64,000 nt of DNA from an uncultured Gemmataceae bacterium (GTDB lineage Bacteria; Planctomycetota; Planctomycetia; Gemmatales; Gemmataceae). Under the pieces are notes generated by a model. The model had not been told where the DNA came from, made no database searches, and was given only the letters and a program-made list of their open reading frames with translations. The stretch covers positions 124,001 to 188,000 of the forward strand of contig CALDUY010000008.1 in the NCBI GenBank assembly GCA_937923405.1. The letters are read 5' to 3'. The translations under genes were made by a program, and so were the position numbers. Below are positions 1-8,603 of this stretch, in pieces. Within the stretch, counting starts at the first letter, position 1. Every line of letters starts with the position of its first letter.

Positions 1-727
1 CCTTCGACTTCGACTTCCGTTTGTCCTCCTTGGGAACCCGAGTCAATAGCAAGCCCAAGCCCAATCCGATGCAGAGGTTGACCTGAAAGGGGAAATGATT
101 GCGGCAAATAAACGGCCCAAAAACGGCACCGGTCGAATCGAAGGTCCAGTAAAGTCGATCTACTGGAGAAGAAAAAGATTGCACAAGAGCAAATAGAGAG
201 AGAAAAACTCCGTTCATCACAGCCGCGATGGCGAAACGCTTCAACGCTGCTGAACTGGCCACAGCGTAGCGAGTTAGCAGAAACACGGCCAGCACTGCTA
301 GTAGTTTCAGCACTTGGTCGCGTGTAGCATGGGGATATAGCGAGATTGTTCGAGCCGGATTTGCCCCAGCGTGTCCCTCGATCACTTCAGGCTGTTGGGG
401 CACCAGAAATGCCCACTGTCGCGCACTACCTGGAGCCAGGACCGACAGCACAGATTCAGGAAGTGGCGTGACTTGCCACAGACCAAGCAAAACCATCAAC
501 GCGATCGTTACTGCGACAGGGCAGAGAACGGTCGGAGCCCCCTCGATCAGGAGAATGATACACCAGAGAAGTAAACAAATGCCGATCCCTGAGTAGAGTA
601 TTGCCAGAGCCAGTGGATGCACGGACCCGAACGCCCAAGGGGCGAATACAACCAAGATCAGCAGAATGGCCTCGATGCTACCTCGTAAAAACCTGCCAAT
701 CCGAGAAGTTGAATCAGGCGAGGACAT
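1..727 (-). CDS. O-antigen ligase-like membrane protein (N-terminal part, cut by window edge)
   Basis: Reading leftwards from an ATG at 727, the frame stays open to base 1 (242 codons), so the C-terminus lies outside the window. The visible part has several hydrophobic segments: about residues 16-35, a pair at 40-62 and 70-86, one near 142-156, one near 165-180 and one at the edge. The stretch GPFICRNHFPFQVNLCIG resembles the G-x-F-x-N-R-N-H-F region of Wzy/O-antigen ligase family proteins, which polymerise or ligate surface glycans at the inner membrane. A GAGG lies about 10 bases before the ATG. The hairpin at 755-782 separates it from the genes upstream, so it may begin its own unit. Its place next to a glycosyltransferase cluster supports a role in exopolysaccharide assembly. 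Family membership is fairly likely; substrate unknown. Confidence 0.75.
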   Translation of the reverse strand, partial: MSSPDSTSRIGRFLRGSIEAILLILVVFAPWAFGSVHPLALAILYSGIGICLLLWCIILLIEGAPTVLCPVAVTIALMVLLGLWQVTPLPESVLSVLAPGSARQWAFLVPQQPEVIEGHAGANPARTISLYPHATRDQVLKLLAVLAVFLLTRYAVASSAALKRFAIAAVMNGVFLSLFALVQSFSSPVDRLYWTFDSTGAVFGPFICRNHFPFQVNLCIGLGLGLLLTRVPKEDKRKSKSK

Positions 728-754
728 GACTGCTCGACCTCAATCCATGCGAAA

Positions 755-782
755 GCCCGAGGACGGCATGACGTCCTCGGGC
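755..782 (-). terminator. Hairpin terminator below the protease/small-protein genes
   Basis: An 11-bp perfect stem (GCCCGAGGACG at 755-765 with CGTCCTCGGGC at 772-782) encloses a 6-base loop. On the minus strand it is followed by TTTC. It lies 15 bases past the stop of the small membrane protein at 798, so it probably ends the glycosyltransferase-protease transcript. Confidence 0.7.
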
Positions 783-797
783 CTAGTGATTCACGAG

Positions 798-1079
798 TTA
801 CCGATTGCTCGACGGTCGTGGTCCTGAGGTGAAGGTCCATTCGCGAGCTTGACGTTCAACCGGCAAATTCTCTCCGGATTGAACCGAGTCATTGCGAACC
901 ATCGAAGGTTCGACGATGTCCAGTCCGGGTGCATCCGCGGCAGCGATCGCCGGAGGGTTGTCCACCGAGACCGACCACGGGGCGAAGGCACAAACCGCCG
1001 CCACCGGAACGAGTAACAGCGCTAGAATCGCGAGCAGCTTGCCGCAGCACACGATCGAGCATCCACGAGTTGAGGTCAC
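798..1079 (-). CDS. Small membrane-anchored protein of unknown function
   Basis: A 93-residue protein read from a GTG at 1079; AAAGGAGC lies about six bases upstream, which decides this start over a much longer in-frame extension lacking such a site. Residues 1-12 are short and Cys-containing, residues 13-32 form one hydrophobic helix (LLAILALLLVPVAAVCAFAP), and the remaining ~60 residues are polar and probably extracytoplasmic. No domain is recognised. It lies 61 bases downstream of the trypsin-like protease on the same strand and ahead of a hairpin terminator, so it may be co-transcribed with that gene. Function unknown. Confidence 0.6.
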   Translation of the reverse strand: MTSTRGCSIVCCGKLLAILALLLVPVAAVCAFAPWSVSVDNPPAIAAADAPGLDIVEPSMVRNDSVQSGENLPVERQAREWTFTSGPRPSSNR

Positions 1080-1140
1080 AGGCGCTCCTTTCTTTCCGAA
1101 ACGGCTCAGCAAGTGCCTGGGTGGGTCCGCTGAGCATCCA

Positions 1141-1809
1141 CTAAACTGTGTCAATGAGCCATTGTAGCCCATTCTCTCGTAAGAATCGATGAATTTCGTC
1201 AAAATGAGTAAAGTATCCCGACTTTTCGTCATGTCCACTCGCTACACCCAGAATTTGCCCAGAGGTATCCACGAGCGGTCCCCCTGAGCGTCCCGGAGTC
1301 GGTTTTCGCTCCGTTTCATAGCTCCAGATGCTTTCTGTCTCGCCGGGACGCTTGAGCAATAATTTCTGCCGAACCCGCTCCACCTGCGCGGTTGCCCCGT
1401 TCTTGGGCCAGCCAACGCTCAAAGCATTGAACGCTCTCGCACGGGGACCTTTTCCCTTTGGACAAATCGGCAACGCTTCCGGGAACTTGTCCGTCGACCG
1501 TAAGCGCACAATCGCCAAATCTGACAGCGTGGAACCACCCAGCACTCGCGCCGAGCGATAGACCACTGGTTTGCCCTCCGTGCCACGAACGTACAGTTCC
1601 AGATTCTTCACGTTCGCCACCACATGATTCGCAGTAAGGATATAGACCTCACCACGATCGTGCTTGATAATGACTCCCGTCCCCTCACTTCCCTGATCGA
1701 CATTCACCAGTCGAACCGTGGCGGCAAGGGCCTTTTCCCGAACTTCTTTGGGAAAAGGTTCCTCCTTCGCTTGCGGCAGCAATAGTATCGTGAACCAAAG
1801 TGCCATCAT
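1141..1809 (-). CDS. Secreted trypsin-like serine protease
   Basis: A 222-residue protein with the chymotrypsin-fold triad in the expected order: His62 in TANHVV, Asp97 in SDLAIVRL and Ser175 in GRSGGPLV. A short hydrophobic N-terminus (MMALWFTILLLPQA) suggests export. It lacks a PDZ domain, so it is shorter than DegP/HtrA enzymes and is a stand-alone S1-type domain. The start is 13 bases after the stop of the glycosyltransferase at 1823-3049, which suggests co-transcription with the polysaccharide genes; the ribosome site is weak, in keeping with translational coupling. It may process or turn over surface proteins, but the target is unknown. Catalytic competence is likely because all three residues are present. 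Confidence 0.85.
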   Translation of the reverse strand: MMALWFTILLLPQAKEEPFPKEVREKALAATVRLVNVDQGSEGTGVIIKHDRGEVYILTANHVVANVKNLELYVRGTEGKPVVYRSARVLGGSTLSDLAIVRLRSTDKFPEALPICPKGKGPRARAFNALSVGWPKNGATAQVERVRQKLLLKRPGETESIWSYETERKPTPGRSGGPLVDTSGQILGVASGHDEKSGYFTHFDEIHRFLRENGLQWLIDTV

Positions 1810-1822
1810 TCTACTGCCCTAC

Positions 1823-3049
1823 TCAAGCCTGGAGAAGACCACGATACACATCGATGAGCTGCGGCCCCAGCCGCTCCCGCGAGAACTTTGTGACAGCCGA
1901 GATCCGAGCTTGCTTCCCCAGCCGCTCCCGACGTTCTGGATCGAGTAATAAAGATTTTATCAACTCGGCCAGACTTTTCCCATCTCCTGGTGCAACACTG
2001 ACCGCATCGAAATCCTCTTGAAAGAGTTCGATTGCTCCACCAGCACGGGATACGACGACCGGTTTGCCACTAGCCATCGCCTCGACAATCGTGAGACCAA
2101 ACGGCTCTGGCTGTGTGCTGGCATGCACCACAACATCCAAAGCACGATAAATTGGTGCCGAGTTACTCTGAAATGGAATCAGGCCAAGTTGATGTCGTCC
2201 GATTAACTCCCCTGCTAATCGGCGCAGCTGCTCGACACTCCATTGCGAACTTGCCGTTCGGTAGATCGGCCCACCGATAATATAAAACCGAACCGGCAGA
2301 TCTGGAGCGGCATCGACAAGCTGTCTAGCAGCCTCCAGAAACACATCTTGCCCCTTCCAACGGGCGTAGGTTGCGATCAGCCCGACTCGCAATGATCGGG
2401 CACTTGCCGGCGGTAGATTCGCTAGCCGATCCAGATCGATGCTTGCTGTTTCATCGGGAGAAAATTTTTTCAAATCTATCCCATTCGGTACGACAAAGAT
2501 CGGAACTCTAGCAAGCACGGATGCCGCATCGTCGGCCACGGCCTGAGAAACGGCCACGGCTGCCGAAAGTCGACCACTCGCCCAACCAAGCCCTCGCCGC
2601 ATGACAGTTCGCGTGGTGAGAAAATCATGTAAATGCCAGATCGTTCGTCTGCCTCGGTGAACAGCCAATCGCGACAGAAAATGAAACTTCAGACTATTTG
2701 AATGTACAATATCCGGATTGATCTGATCAATCTTACGACCTAGCTTTCTGGCGTAGTTCCACACAGCGAACGAAGCGGAACAGCTCCTCGTCAGCAACGA
2801 CAGCACTCGTCGCACTTGCCCCGCCTGCCATAAGCCAAAATCGCCCAACCGGGAGATCGAAGCAGGAATCGACAATAGATGGGTTGTCACTCCCAAATCC
2901 TGGGCCATCGAGCGGACAGGGCCATCCTCAGCCAAGAGCAGATGTCGTTCGAGCGACGAGGAAGCCGACCCTAGAGAGGCCAGCACATCCAGCAGTAGCC
3001 GTTCGGCTCCTCCCAGCTCCGCAGTGATGTTGAGAAACAGAACTCTCAT
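1823..3049 (-). CDS. GT4-family glycosyltransferase
   Basis: A 408-residue protein with the two-lobed GT-B pattern. The N-terminal acceptor lobe opens with MRVLFLNITAELGGAERLLL, typical of retaining GT4 enzymes. The C-terminal nucleotide-sugar lobe carries RWKGQDVF near residue 231 and the E-x7-E motif (Glu315 and Glu323 in PEPFGLTIVEAMASG). Such enzymes use a nucleotide sugar to extend a lipid-linked glycan on the cytoplasmic face. It overlaps the preceding glycosyltransferase by four bases (ATGA), so the two are translationally coupled. It is the last glycosyltransferase of the cluster that starts at the epimerase. Donor and acceptor sugars cannot be read from the sequence. Confidence 0.9.
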   Translation of the reverse strand: MRVLFLNITAELGGAERLLLDVLASLGSASSSLERHLLLAEDGPVRSMAQDLGVTTHLLSIPASISRLGDFGLWQAGQVRRVLSLLTRSCSASFAVWNYARKLGRKIDQINPDIVHSNSLKFHFLSRLAVHRGRRTIWHLHDFLTTRTVMRRGLGWASGRLSAAVAVSQAVADDAASVLARVPIFVVPNGIDLKKFSPDETASIDLDRLANLPPASARSLRVGLIATYARWKGQDVFLEAARQLVDAAPDLPVRFYIIGGPIYRTASSQWSVEQLRRLAGELIGRHQLGLIPFQSNSAPIYRALDVVVHASTQPEPFGLTIVEAMASGKPVVVSRAGGAIELFQEDFDAVSVAPGDGKSLAELIKSLLLDPERRERLGKQARISAVTKFSRERLGPQLIDVYRGLLQA

Positions 3050-4149
3050 TCGGCCTCGTCGACTAAACGTTCATACGCTGATAGGATGGTTTTAGCATGA
3101 GCCTGCCAGGTGAATCGCGCGGCCTGCTGACGTCGCACCGCGATTGCAGGAGCCAGATTGGGGGCTTTCAGCAGTCGATCAATACAGTCCACCCAAGCCG
3201 GGATGTTGCCGACTGGTTGATAGATGACCGCTTCTCCGCCTACTTCACGCAACACAGGGAAATCACTGGCCACGACCACAGCTCCACAGGCGAGCGCCTC
3301 GATAACCGGCAGCCCAAACCCCTCTGCTTCACTAGGTAGCAAGACGACCGCAGCCCTTTGGTAATAGCTAGCTAGAGTACGCCGATCCAGCCCGACGTGA
3401 TGCTCGATCCATTCGCCTAGTTGGAATTGCTCCAACAGTTGGCGTTGCTCGTTACTCCACTCTCCACCTATCTTGACCAGTCGAAGATTCGGATGACGTT
3501 GTCGAAGCTGCGCGAAGACCGTCAACAAGACGTCGATCCGTTTGCGCGGAATGCAGCTGCCGACGTGTAGAAGAAATGGCTCGGAGTTGGGATCAATTTC
3601 ACTCGCAGAGGGAACCAGATATTCGTCGGAGACTCCGCAAGGGGCATGCACCAACCGTGCCGGTTCGATCACGCCATACCGTTCGATCTGTTCTCGGACC
3701 GCAAATGTAGAATAAAAAACGACCGCTGCTCGCTGCATTCCTGTTAGAATGCGTTGAGCCATCTTTCGAAACCACCAAGGACGCGGTTCCTTAGTCGGTT
3801 CCAAAAGACAGCGGAAGGTATCCAGATCATGACAGTAAACGCCGGTACGCTCTGCCGGAAGTGTATGAATCACCTGAGCATAGCTGTGATCGACAACGTG
3901 AAAGCAGTCAAACTGTCTGACCTTATCACGAAGAAATCGCGGCAGATCAAAGTGACGATTAAGCAAGCGATCTGTATTGCGAGCAAATCGACTACGTCCT
4001 AGAACGGGAATACGTTCCAAGCGTCGGCGATAGGTTGGACTGAGCCGACATCCTCCGGTCTCGCGAAGCAGCATCTCGGCGAAGAGATCCATGCTTGGCC
4101 AACCTTCTTCGACGAAGTCTGAAATAATCGCTAGACGTATTCGCGACAT
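3046..4149 (-). CDS. GT4-family glycosyltransferase
   Basis: A 367-residue GT-B protein. The C-terminal lobe has HVGSCIPRKRIDVLL (about 195-209), the usual start of the donor-binding domain with its Arg/Lys pair, and the E-x7-E motif at Glu276/Glu284 (EAEGFGLPVIEALACG). The N-terminal lobe is shorter and less typical but contains HAPCGV near 169, the normal inter-lobe turn. It begins one base after the stop of the 755-residue double glycosyltransferase and overlaps the next gene by four bases, so it sits in a tight operon. Probably adds one sugar in an exopolysaccharide repeat unit; specificity unknown. Confidence 0.9.
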   Translation of the reverse strand: MSRIRLAIISDFVEEGWPSMDLFAEMLLRETGGCRLSPTYRRRLERIPVLGRSRFARNTDRLLNRHFDLPRFLRDKVRQFDCFHVVDHSYAQVIHTLPAERTGVYCHDLDTFRCLLEPTKEPRPWWFRKMAQRILTGMQRAAVVFYSTFAVREQIERYGVIEPARLVHAPCGVSDEYLVPSASEIDPNSEPFLLHVGSCIPRKRIDVLLTVFAQLRQRHPNLRLVKIGGEWSNEQRQLLEQFQLGEWIEHHVGLDRRTLASYYQRAAVVLLPSEAEGFGLPVIEALACGAVVVASDFPVLREVGGEAVIYQPVGNIPAWVDCIDRLLKAPNLAPAIAVRRQQAARFTWQAHAKTILSAYERLVDEAE

Positions 4150-6417
4150 TTACAAGTCCAATAGTAAAGAATGTAGCAACTTGCCCATACGCTCAGCCAA
4201 TAGGTCATAGTCGAAGTGTTGCCGCGCTAAAGCCACATTGTCGAGCCCACGAGCCAAGTATTCTGGATGATCGCATAACACTTCAAGTCGTTCTGCCAAA
4301 CGAGCAGGATAGTCGGGATCGGAAGTGCCGTGATACTCGACGAGCATTTCCTCAGGCAGAATCCGCGCTGCTTCTCCAACACGGCTGGCCAGAATGTATT
4401 TTCCCGCTGCGAGATACAACGGCAACTTTCCTGTGGTGCGCACCTGACCTGGAAGATCATTCGTCTGGGTCGAGAGACAAACATCGATGCGGGCCAATTG
4501 TTCCGGCAACTGATCATAGGGGACATGGCCGAGAAACTCGATGCGATCCGTCAATCCGTGTTCTTGACAGTAGCGTTGCAACACCTCGATTCCTGAACCG
4601 GAACCGATCATTACGCCGCGAACCGGTCGACGTCGAAGTCGTCGGAGTGTCTCAACAAGTTCTAGTCCATAGCAGGTTTTTAATCGTTCACTCCAGATCG
4701 AGGAACCGACCAAACCAATAGTCAGTTCTCCAGAAAATTTTCGAGAAATGTCTTTCGGAGAAAATAGATCTAATTCAACACCATCTGGAATAAACTCTAC
4801 TCGGATGCGTCTAGCGCGGAGCAATTCGTGATGCACACTCCCCCGAACGACGATGCAATCGGCCCCGCTCAACGAAACTCGTTCCAGCATGTACGTCAAC
4901 GTGATCCCGACACGACTCCGCCCCATCGAGCGTGCTAATTCCGTGATGGCGTCGCCTGTGTCGATCACCAACCGCATCCCAGGCCGCAACCGATGAATCA
5001 GTCCCGCGCCAACGCCAGACCACGCCATATCAAACACATAGATCAGTCGGGGTCGACACCGAGCGAGACCTTTGGTTATTTGAAACAAAGAAGAAAGCTT
5101 ATCTCCGGTTCGATACAACAGTTGAATCGCGAATTCAGACTGTAGCCGACTTGCAAAGGCTCTGGCACGATGCCCCATGGCTGAACAAGGGGCACCATTA
5201 ACCACGAAAGCTATTCGAGGGAGTACTGCACGAACTGCCAATCGTCGAGAGTCGTGCTGTTGATCGCATTCCCGCAAAGTCGCAATCGTTCGATCGAGAC
5301 TGAACCACTTCGCATAGCCAACTTTCGCACGCTGACCTAACTCTTGGCGAGCCGGTTCGTCCTGAAGTAAGGCATGCACGGTCGCACGGAAATAAGCGAG
5401 GTCGTGAATAGGAGCCACAGCGACGAGTTTCTCATCCCGCCAAATCGGCTCAGTTAACGCTCCTTCGCTGGTGACGATGGGTAGTCCAAGTGCCAGACCA
5501 GCCATCAGGCTAGTTCGTCGACTGCTTACTCCATCTGGATAAGGTTGTATCAGAAGATCACAAGCCCGTAGATGAGCAGCGATAGCAGAAGGATTCAGTT
5601 CACCGGTCGCGATCACTCGATCTTGGAATTGTGAATATTGTGCTAAGAAAAGATCTCTAAACCGAAATGACTCTCGACCAATCAGCAAAATTTTTCGATC
5701 ATATTCATGAAGAACAAATGGAATCAGATCAATTAAAGTTGTAGCAATCGCAGCACCATAAGTGCTAAAATGACCAACCAATTGAGTTGATGGATTTGGA
5801 CAAATTTGTTCACGGATAGAGCGTACAGACTCAGGTTCAGCCGTCAAGCTAACATTACTTGGCACAGGAAGCCAGATGATTTGAGGAAATTTCGGGGCGA
5901 GAGATTGCAGAATTAATTGCCAATGCGGAATCGAAACAAAAATGAGATCGGCGGCTCGCACCAGCAAAGACGCCATCAATCGTTGAACGACAGCAAGTAA
6001 TTGATGCCGAAGAGATTGTTGCCATTCCCATGGGTATGCGACTTCATGGAACATTATCCACGGTCGAACATGTTTTTGCCTTAGTAGCCATAGACACAAT
6101 GGCAAGTTCATTCCTTTTAAGCCATACATATGAGGTACATATTGCACCAACAATCGAAACGGTTGAGGCTGGTTATGTAGAAAAGCATCCAGTTTTCGGA
6201 GAGCTTGTCGACCGAAAACACCCGGAAGGCGATGAACTTTGACTCCGGGAACTCTCGGCATTTCGCCGATGCATTCAAGTTCGCCGATGCATTCAGGTGC
6301 CCAAATATGAACTTCTTCGCCTGTTCGCACAAGAGATTCAGCAATCAATTGAGTATAATCGGAAACCCCTCCTGTTTGTGGAGGGTATTCTCCGGTCAAA
6401 ATGTGCCAAGTGGTCAT
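4150..6417 (-). CDS. Double glycosyltransferase (two GT4 modules fused)
   Basis: At 755 residues it is about twice the length of one GT4 enzyme and contains two GT-B units. The first (about 1-375) starts MTTWHILTGEYPPQTGGVSDY, a classic GT4 N-terminus, and ends with a donor lobe near SSRRTSLMAGLALGLP. The second (about 390-755) restarts with RIAFVVNGAP and carries a donor lobe with LTIGLVGSSIW and GVMIGSGSG. The acidic E-x7-E motif is poorly kept in both halves, so one half may be non-catalytic. It overlaps the GT2 gene by four bases and abuts the next GT4. Fusion of two sugar-adding steps in one chain is the likeliest reading. A short in-frame 18-base repeat (6262-6297) lies near the N-terminus. 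Confidence 0.85.
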   Translation of the reverse strand: MTTWHILTGEYPPQTGGVSDYTQLIAESLVRTGEEVHIWAPECIGELECIGEMPRVPGVKVHRLPGVFGRQALRKLDAFLHNQPQPFRLLVQYVPHMYGLKGMNLPLCLWLLRQKHVRPWIMFHEVAYPWEWQQSLRHQLLAVVQRLMASLLVRAADLIFVSIPHWQLILQSLAPKFPQIIWLPVPSNVSLTAEPESVRSIREQICPNPSTQLVGHFSTYGAAIATTLIDLIPFVLHEYDRKILLIGRESFRFRDLFLAQYSQFQDRVIATGELNPSAIAAHLRACDLLIQPYPDGVSSRRTSLMAGLALGLPIVTSEGALTEPIWRDEKLVAVAPIHDLAYFRATVHALLQDEPARQELGQRAKVGYAKWFSLDRTIATLRECDQQHDSRRLAVRAVLPRIAFVVNGAPCSAMGHRARAFASRLQSEFAIQLLYRTGDKLSSLFQITKGLARCRPRLIYVFDMAWSGVGAGLIHRLRPGMRLVIDTGDAITELARSMGRSRVGITLTYMLERVSLSGADCIVVRGSVHHELLRARRIRVEFIPDGVELDLFSPKDISRKFSGELTIGLVGSSIWSERLKTCYGLELVETLRRLRRRPVRGVMIGSGSGIEVLQRYCQEHGLTDRIEFLGHVPYDQLPEQLARIDVCLSTQTNDLPGQVRTTGKLPLYLAAGKYILASRVGEAARILPEEMLVEYHGTSDPDYPARLAERLEVLCDHPEYLARGLDNVALARQHFDYDLLAERMGKLLHSLLLDL
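6262..6297. repeat. 18-base tandem repeat inside the double glycosyltransferase
   Basis: Two adjacent copies of ttcgccgatgcattcaRg (6262-6279 and 6280-6297) differ at one base. On the coding strand they add the peptide pair PECIGE-LECIGE near residue 45 of the protein. The repeat is in frame, so it looks like a recent small duplication. Confidence 0.8.
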
Positions 6418-7394
6418 GTATGTAATACAGGATTGAATTCCGGTGCGGTGAAAAATCGCTGACCAGGTCTAGTTCGATTGAGCGCACGGAATTTAGATCG
6501 ATATCGAAAGGCTTCCTGAAAACGACGGATAGTTTCTCGCAAAGCTTGCACAGCCAACCAAGTCTGCCGAGGCCGCAAGCGAAGAGCATCTTTGAGAATC
6601 GTTAAGAACGGAAAAAGAAAAGGATAAATGGTTGCAACAGAAGTAAAATACTTCCAGCCAATCACTGAAATACTTGATTGACAAGAAAGAAAGCGTTTGA
6701 TTTTGACTGGAGTATTAATAGTAACAATCTGCTGAGTGTTCGATGCTCCTACAGCATGGTATACTTTAGATTCGGGTACTGAGACGCAATGCCAACCACG
6801 TTGCCATACACGAATAAACAGATCAATGTCCTCGTTGTCCAAGAAGAATGAGCGATCCCATCCTCCAACTGCTTCGTATGCTTTCCGATGAATAAGAAAA
6901 GCACCAGCACAGGGAAACGGAATACGCGATCCAGAAATCACAGGAACAGTGAATAATAATCGACGAAAAGGATAGGGGCTCAGAGGGTTCCAAATCACGG
7001 CTTGAAAGCCTGTACCTGCATGAATCAAGGTTTCTCCATCGTAGGTCCATTGCCAAGGATCAGCAGCGATAATATTAGCATTGAGGTCGATCTGTTTTTC
7101 TAACAGGTGAAGACAATCTGGATCAAACCACATATCCTCGTTACAAAAAAATAACAGTTCATATTTAGCAAAGGGCACCCCCGCAGCATAACCGCTGACC
7201 AATCCCGTCTGAGGAGGTTCATTAATTATGGTAACATCAGATTGCTTGGCGAGATATTCTAATGAACCATCTTGACTAAAACGATCAACAACAATGATTT
7301 GCAGATTTACATTTCGCTGAGACCTCAGTGATTCCAACAATCGTGGAAGGTATTTCAATCCATTCAAATTACTAATAATGACTGAGATGCTCAT
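6414..7394 (-). CDS. GT2-family glycosyltransferase (rhamnosyltransferase-like)
   Basis: A 326-residue GT-A protein. It opens with MSISVIISNLNGLKYLPRLL, the common nucleotide-binding start of GT2 enzymes. The metal-binding DxD is replaced by NED at residues 85-87 (FFCNEDMWF), as is common in this subgroup, and the catalytic-base region appears as DNEDIDLFIRVWQRGW (186-201). A hydrophobic stretch near 245-265 may touch the membrane. Similar proteins are often annotated as rhamnosyltransferases. It starts three bases after the epimerase stop and overlaps the following gene by four, so it is an inner gene of the polysaccharide operon. The acceptor is unknown. Confidence 0.88.
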   Translation of the reverse strand: MSISVIISNLNGLKYLPRLLESLRSQRNVNLQIIVVDRFSQDGSLEYLAKQSDVTIINEPPQTGLVSGYAAGVPFAKYELLFFCNEDMWFDPDCLHLLEKQIDLNANIIAADPWQWTYDGETLIHAGTGFQAVIWNPLSPYPFRRLLFTVPVISGSRIPFPCAGAFLIHRKAYEAVGGWDRSFFLDNEDIDLFIRVWQRGWHCVSVPESKVYHAVGASNTQQIVTINTPVKIKRFLSCQSSISVIGWKYFTSVATIYPFLFPFLTILKDALRLRPRQTWLAVQALRETIRRFQEAFRYRSKFRALNRTRPGQRFFTAPEFNPVLHT

Positions 7395-7397
7395 GGT

Positions 7398-8399
7398 TTA
7401 TTCCCATCCTGACGGTAATTTTTCACGAATTTCAATATCTGCAAACCGTACAGGCACAGCAGGACCACGAGATTTTACCCAGTCTGCCATTCGACGAATA
7501 CCTGTCTTGAGATCAATCGGTGGAGGAGGATTAAACACCCGATGTAACTTTGAATGATCGGAAAAAGCATGTACAACTTCATTTCGAGGCGGTAAATGCT
7601 TGATCTGACAAGGTTTCCCCAACGCAGAAGCGATTTCTTCCGCCAACTGTAGAATCGTGTAAGGTGTATCTGCACCAATATTAAAGACTTGATTATGGGC
7701 TTCTAAGCACAAGGGTGAACGAGCTATTAACGGTGCCACATCATCGACGTGAGAAAACGCGCGCGTTTGCAGACCATCACCAAAAACGGTCATCGGTTGA
7801 TCTTGCAACAACTGATTCATAAATATACCAATCACATTCCGATATCGATCGGCAATGTTTTGACGCTCACCATAAACATTATGTGGACGAAAAATGATAT
7901 AGTTAATGCCAAACATGTCATGAGCGGCTCGCAGATCTAATTCCACGGCATACTTGGAAATACCGTAAGGATCTTCAGGTTGTGGAATCATGTCTTCCGT
8001 CATTGGTAGCTGACCTTTACCATATACCGCAATAGAAGAAGTGAAGACAAAACATTTGCATTTTGCTTTAATTGCTTCATTTAACAAATGCATGGAAGCC
8101 ACTAAATTTGTCGTGTAATTATATGCACGAATAAAATGCGATAATCCCTCAGCAGCATAAGCTCCAAGATGATAAACATAATCAAAAGGTCCGTATTGTC
8201 TCCAGAGGCTACTGACAAAAGCTCGATCTCTCAAATCTCCTTGAACCCACTGAGTCGATTTGGGAATATTATCGATAAAACCACCTGATAGATCATCGGT
8301 AGCCACCACTCGATGTCCCAAAGCCAAACAGTGATCGGCGACATGAGAGCCAATAAATCCTGCTGCACCTGTGACCAAAACATTGGCATTAGAGGTCAT
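7398..8399 (-). CDS. NAD-dependent epimerase/dehydratase (UDP-glucose 4-epimerase-like)
   Basis: A 333-residue extended short-chain dehydrogenase. The Rossmann glycine motif is GAAGFIGSHV (11-20), followed by Asp36 for NAD ribose binding; the catalytic residues appear as SSIAVYG (121-127) and Tyr145-x3-Lys149 in YGISK. The overall pattern fits GalE-like or UDP-glucuronate epimerases that make the sugar-nucleotide donors for surface glycans. It is the first gene of the run of glycosyltransferases on this strand, with a 204-base non-coding stretch upstream that should hold the operon promoter. A GAGG lies about nine bases before the ATG. Exact sugar substrate is not readable. Confidence 0.88.
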   Translation of the reverse strand: MTSNANVLVTGAAGFIGSHVADHCLALGHRVVATDDLSGGFIDNIPKSTQWVQGDLRDRAFVSSLWRQYGPFDYVYHLGAYAAEGLSHFIRAYNYTTNLVASMHLLNEAIKAKCKCFVFTSSIAVYGKGQLPMTEDMIPQPEDPYGISKYAVELDLRAAHDMFGINYIIFRPHNVYGERQNIADRYRNVIGIFMNQLLQDQPMTVFGDGLQTRAFSHVDDVAPLIARSPLCLEAHNQVFNIGADTPYTILQLAEEIASALGKPCQIKHLPPRNEVVHAFSDHSKLHRVFNPPPPIDLKTGIRRMADWVKSRGPAVPVRFADIEIREKLPSGWE

Positions 8400-8603
8400 T
8401 TATTATGCCTCGACTTAAAACTAAATCAGGAGTGGAGTTACACAGTTGAGACGTTTGAATATTTCTTACTCTCGTAAAAATGGAGAGGAAAACCCAAACT
8501 TACTACCTACTGACTGCGCAACTTCCACCAGTAAGCTGCATAACAAAATCTAGCATTTTTAGAAGTAACGAAATTGGTGTCCCTTGACCAGTCCGACACA
8601 CTA

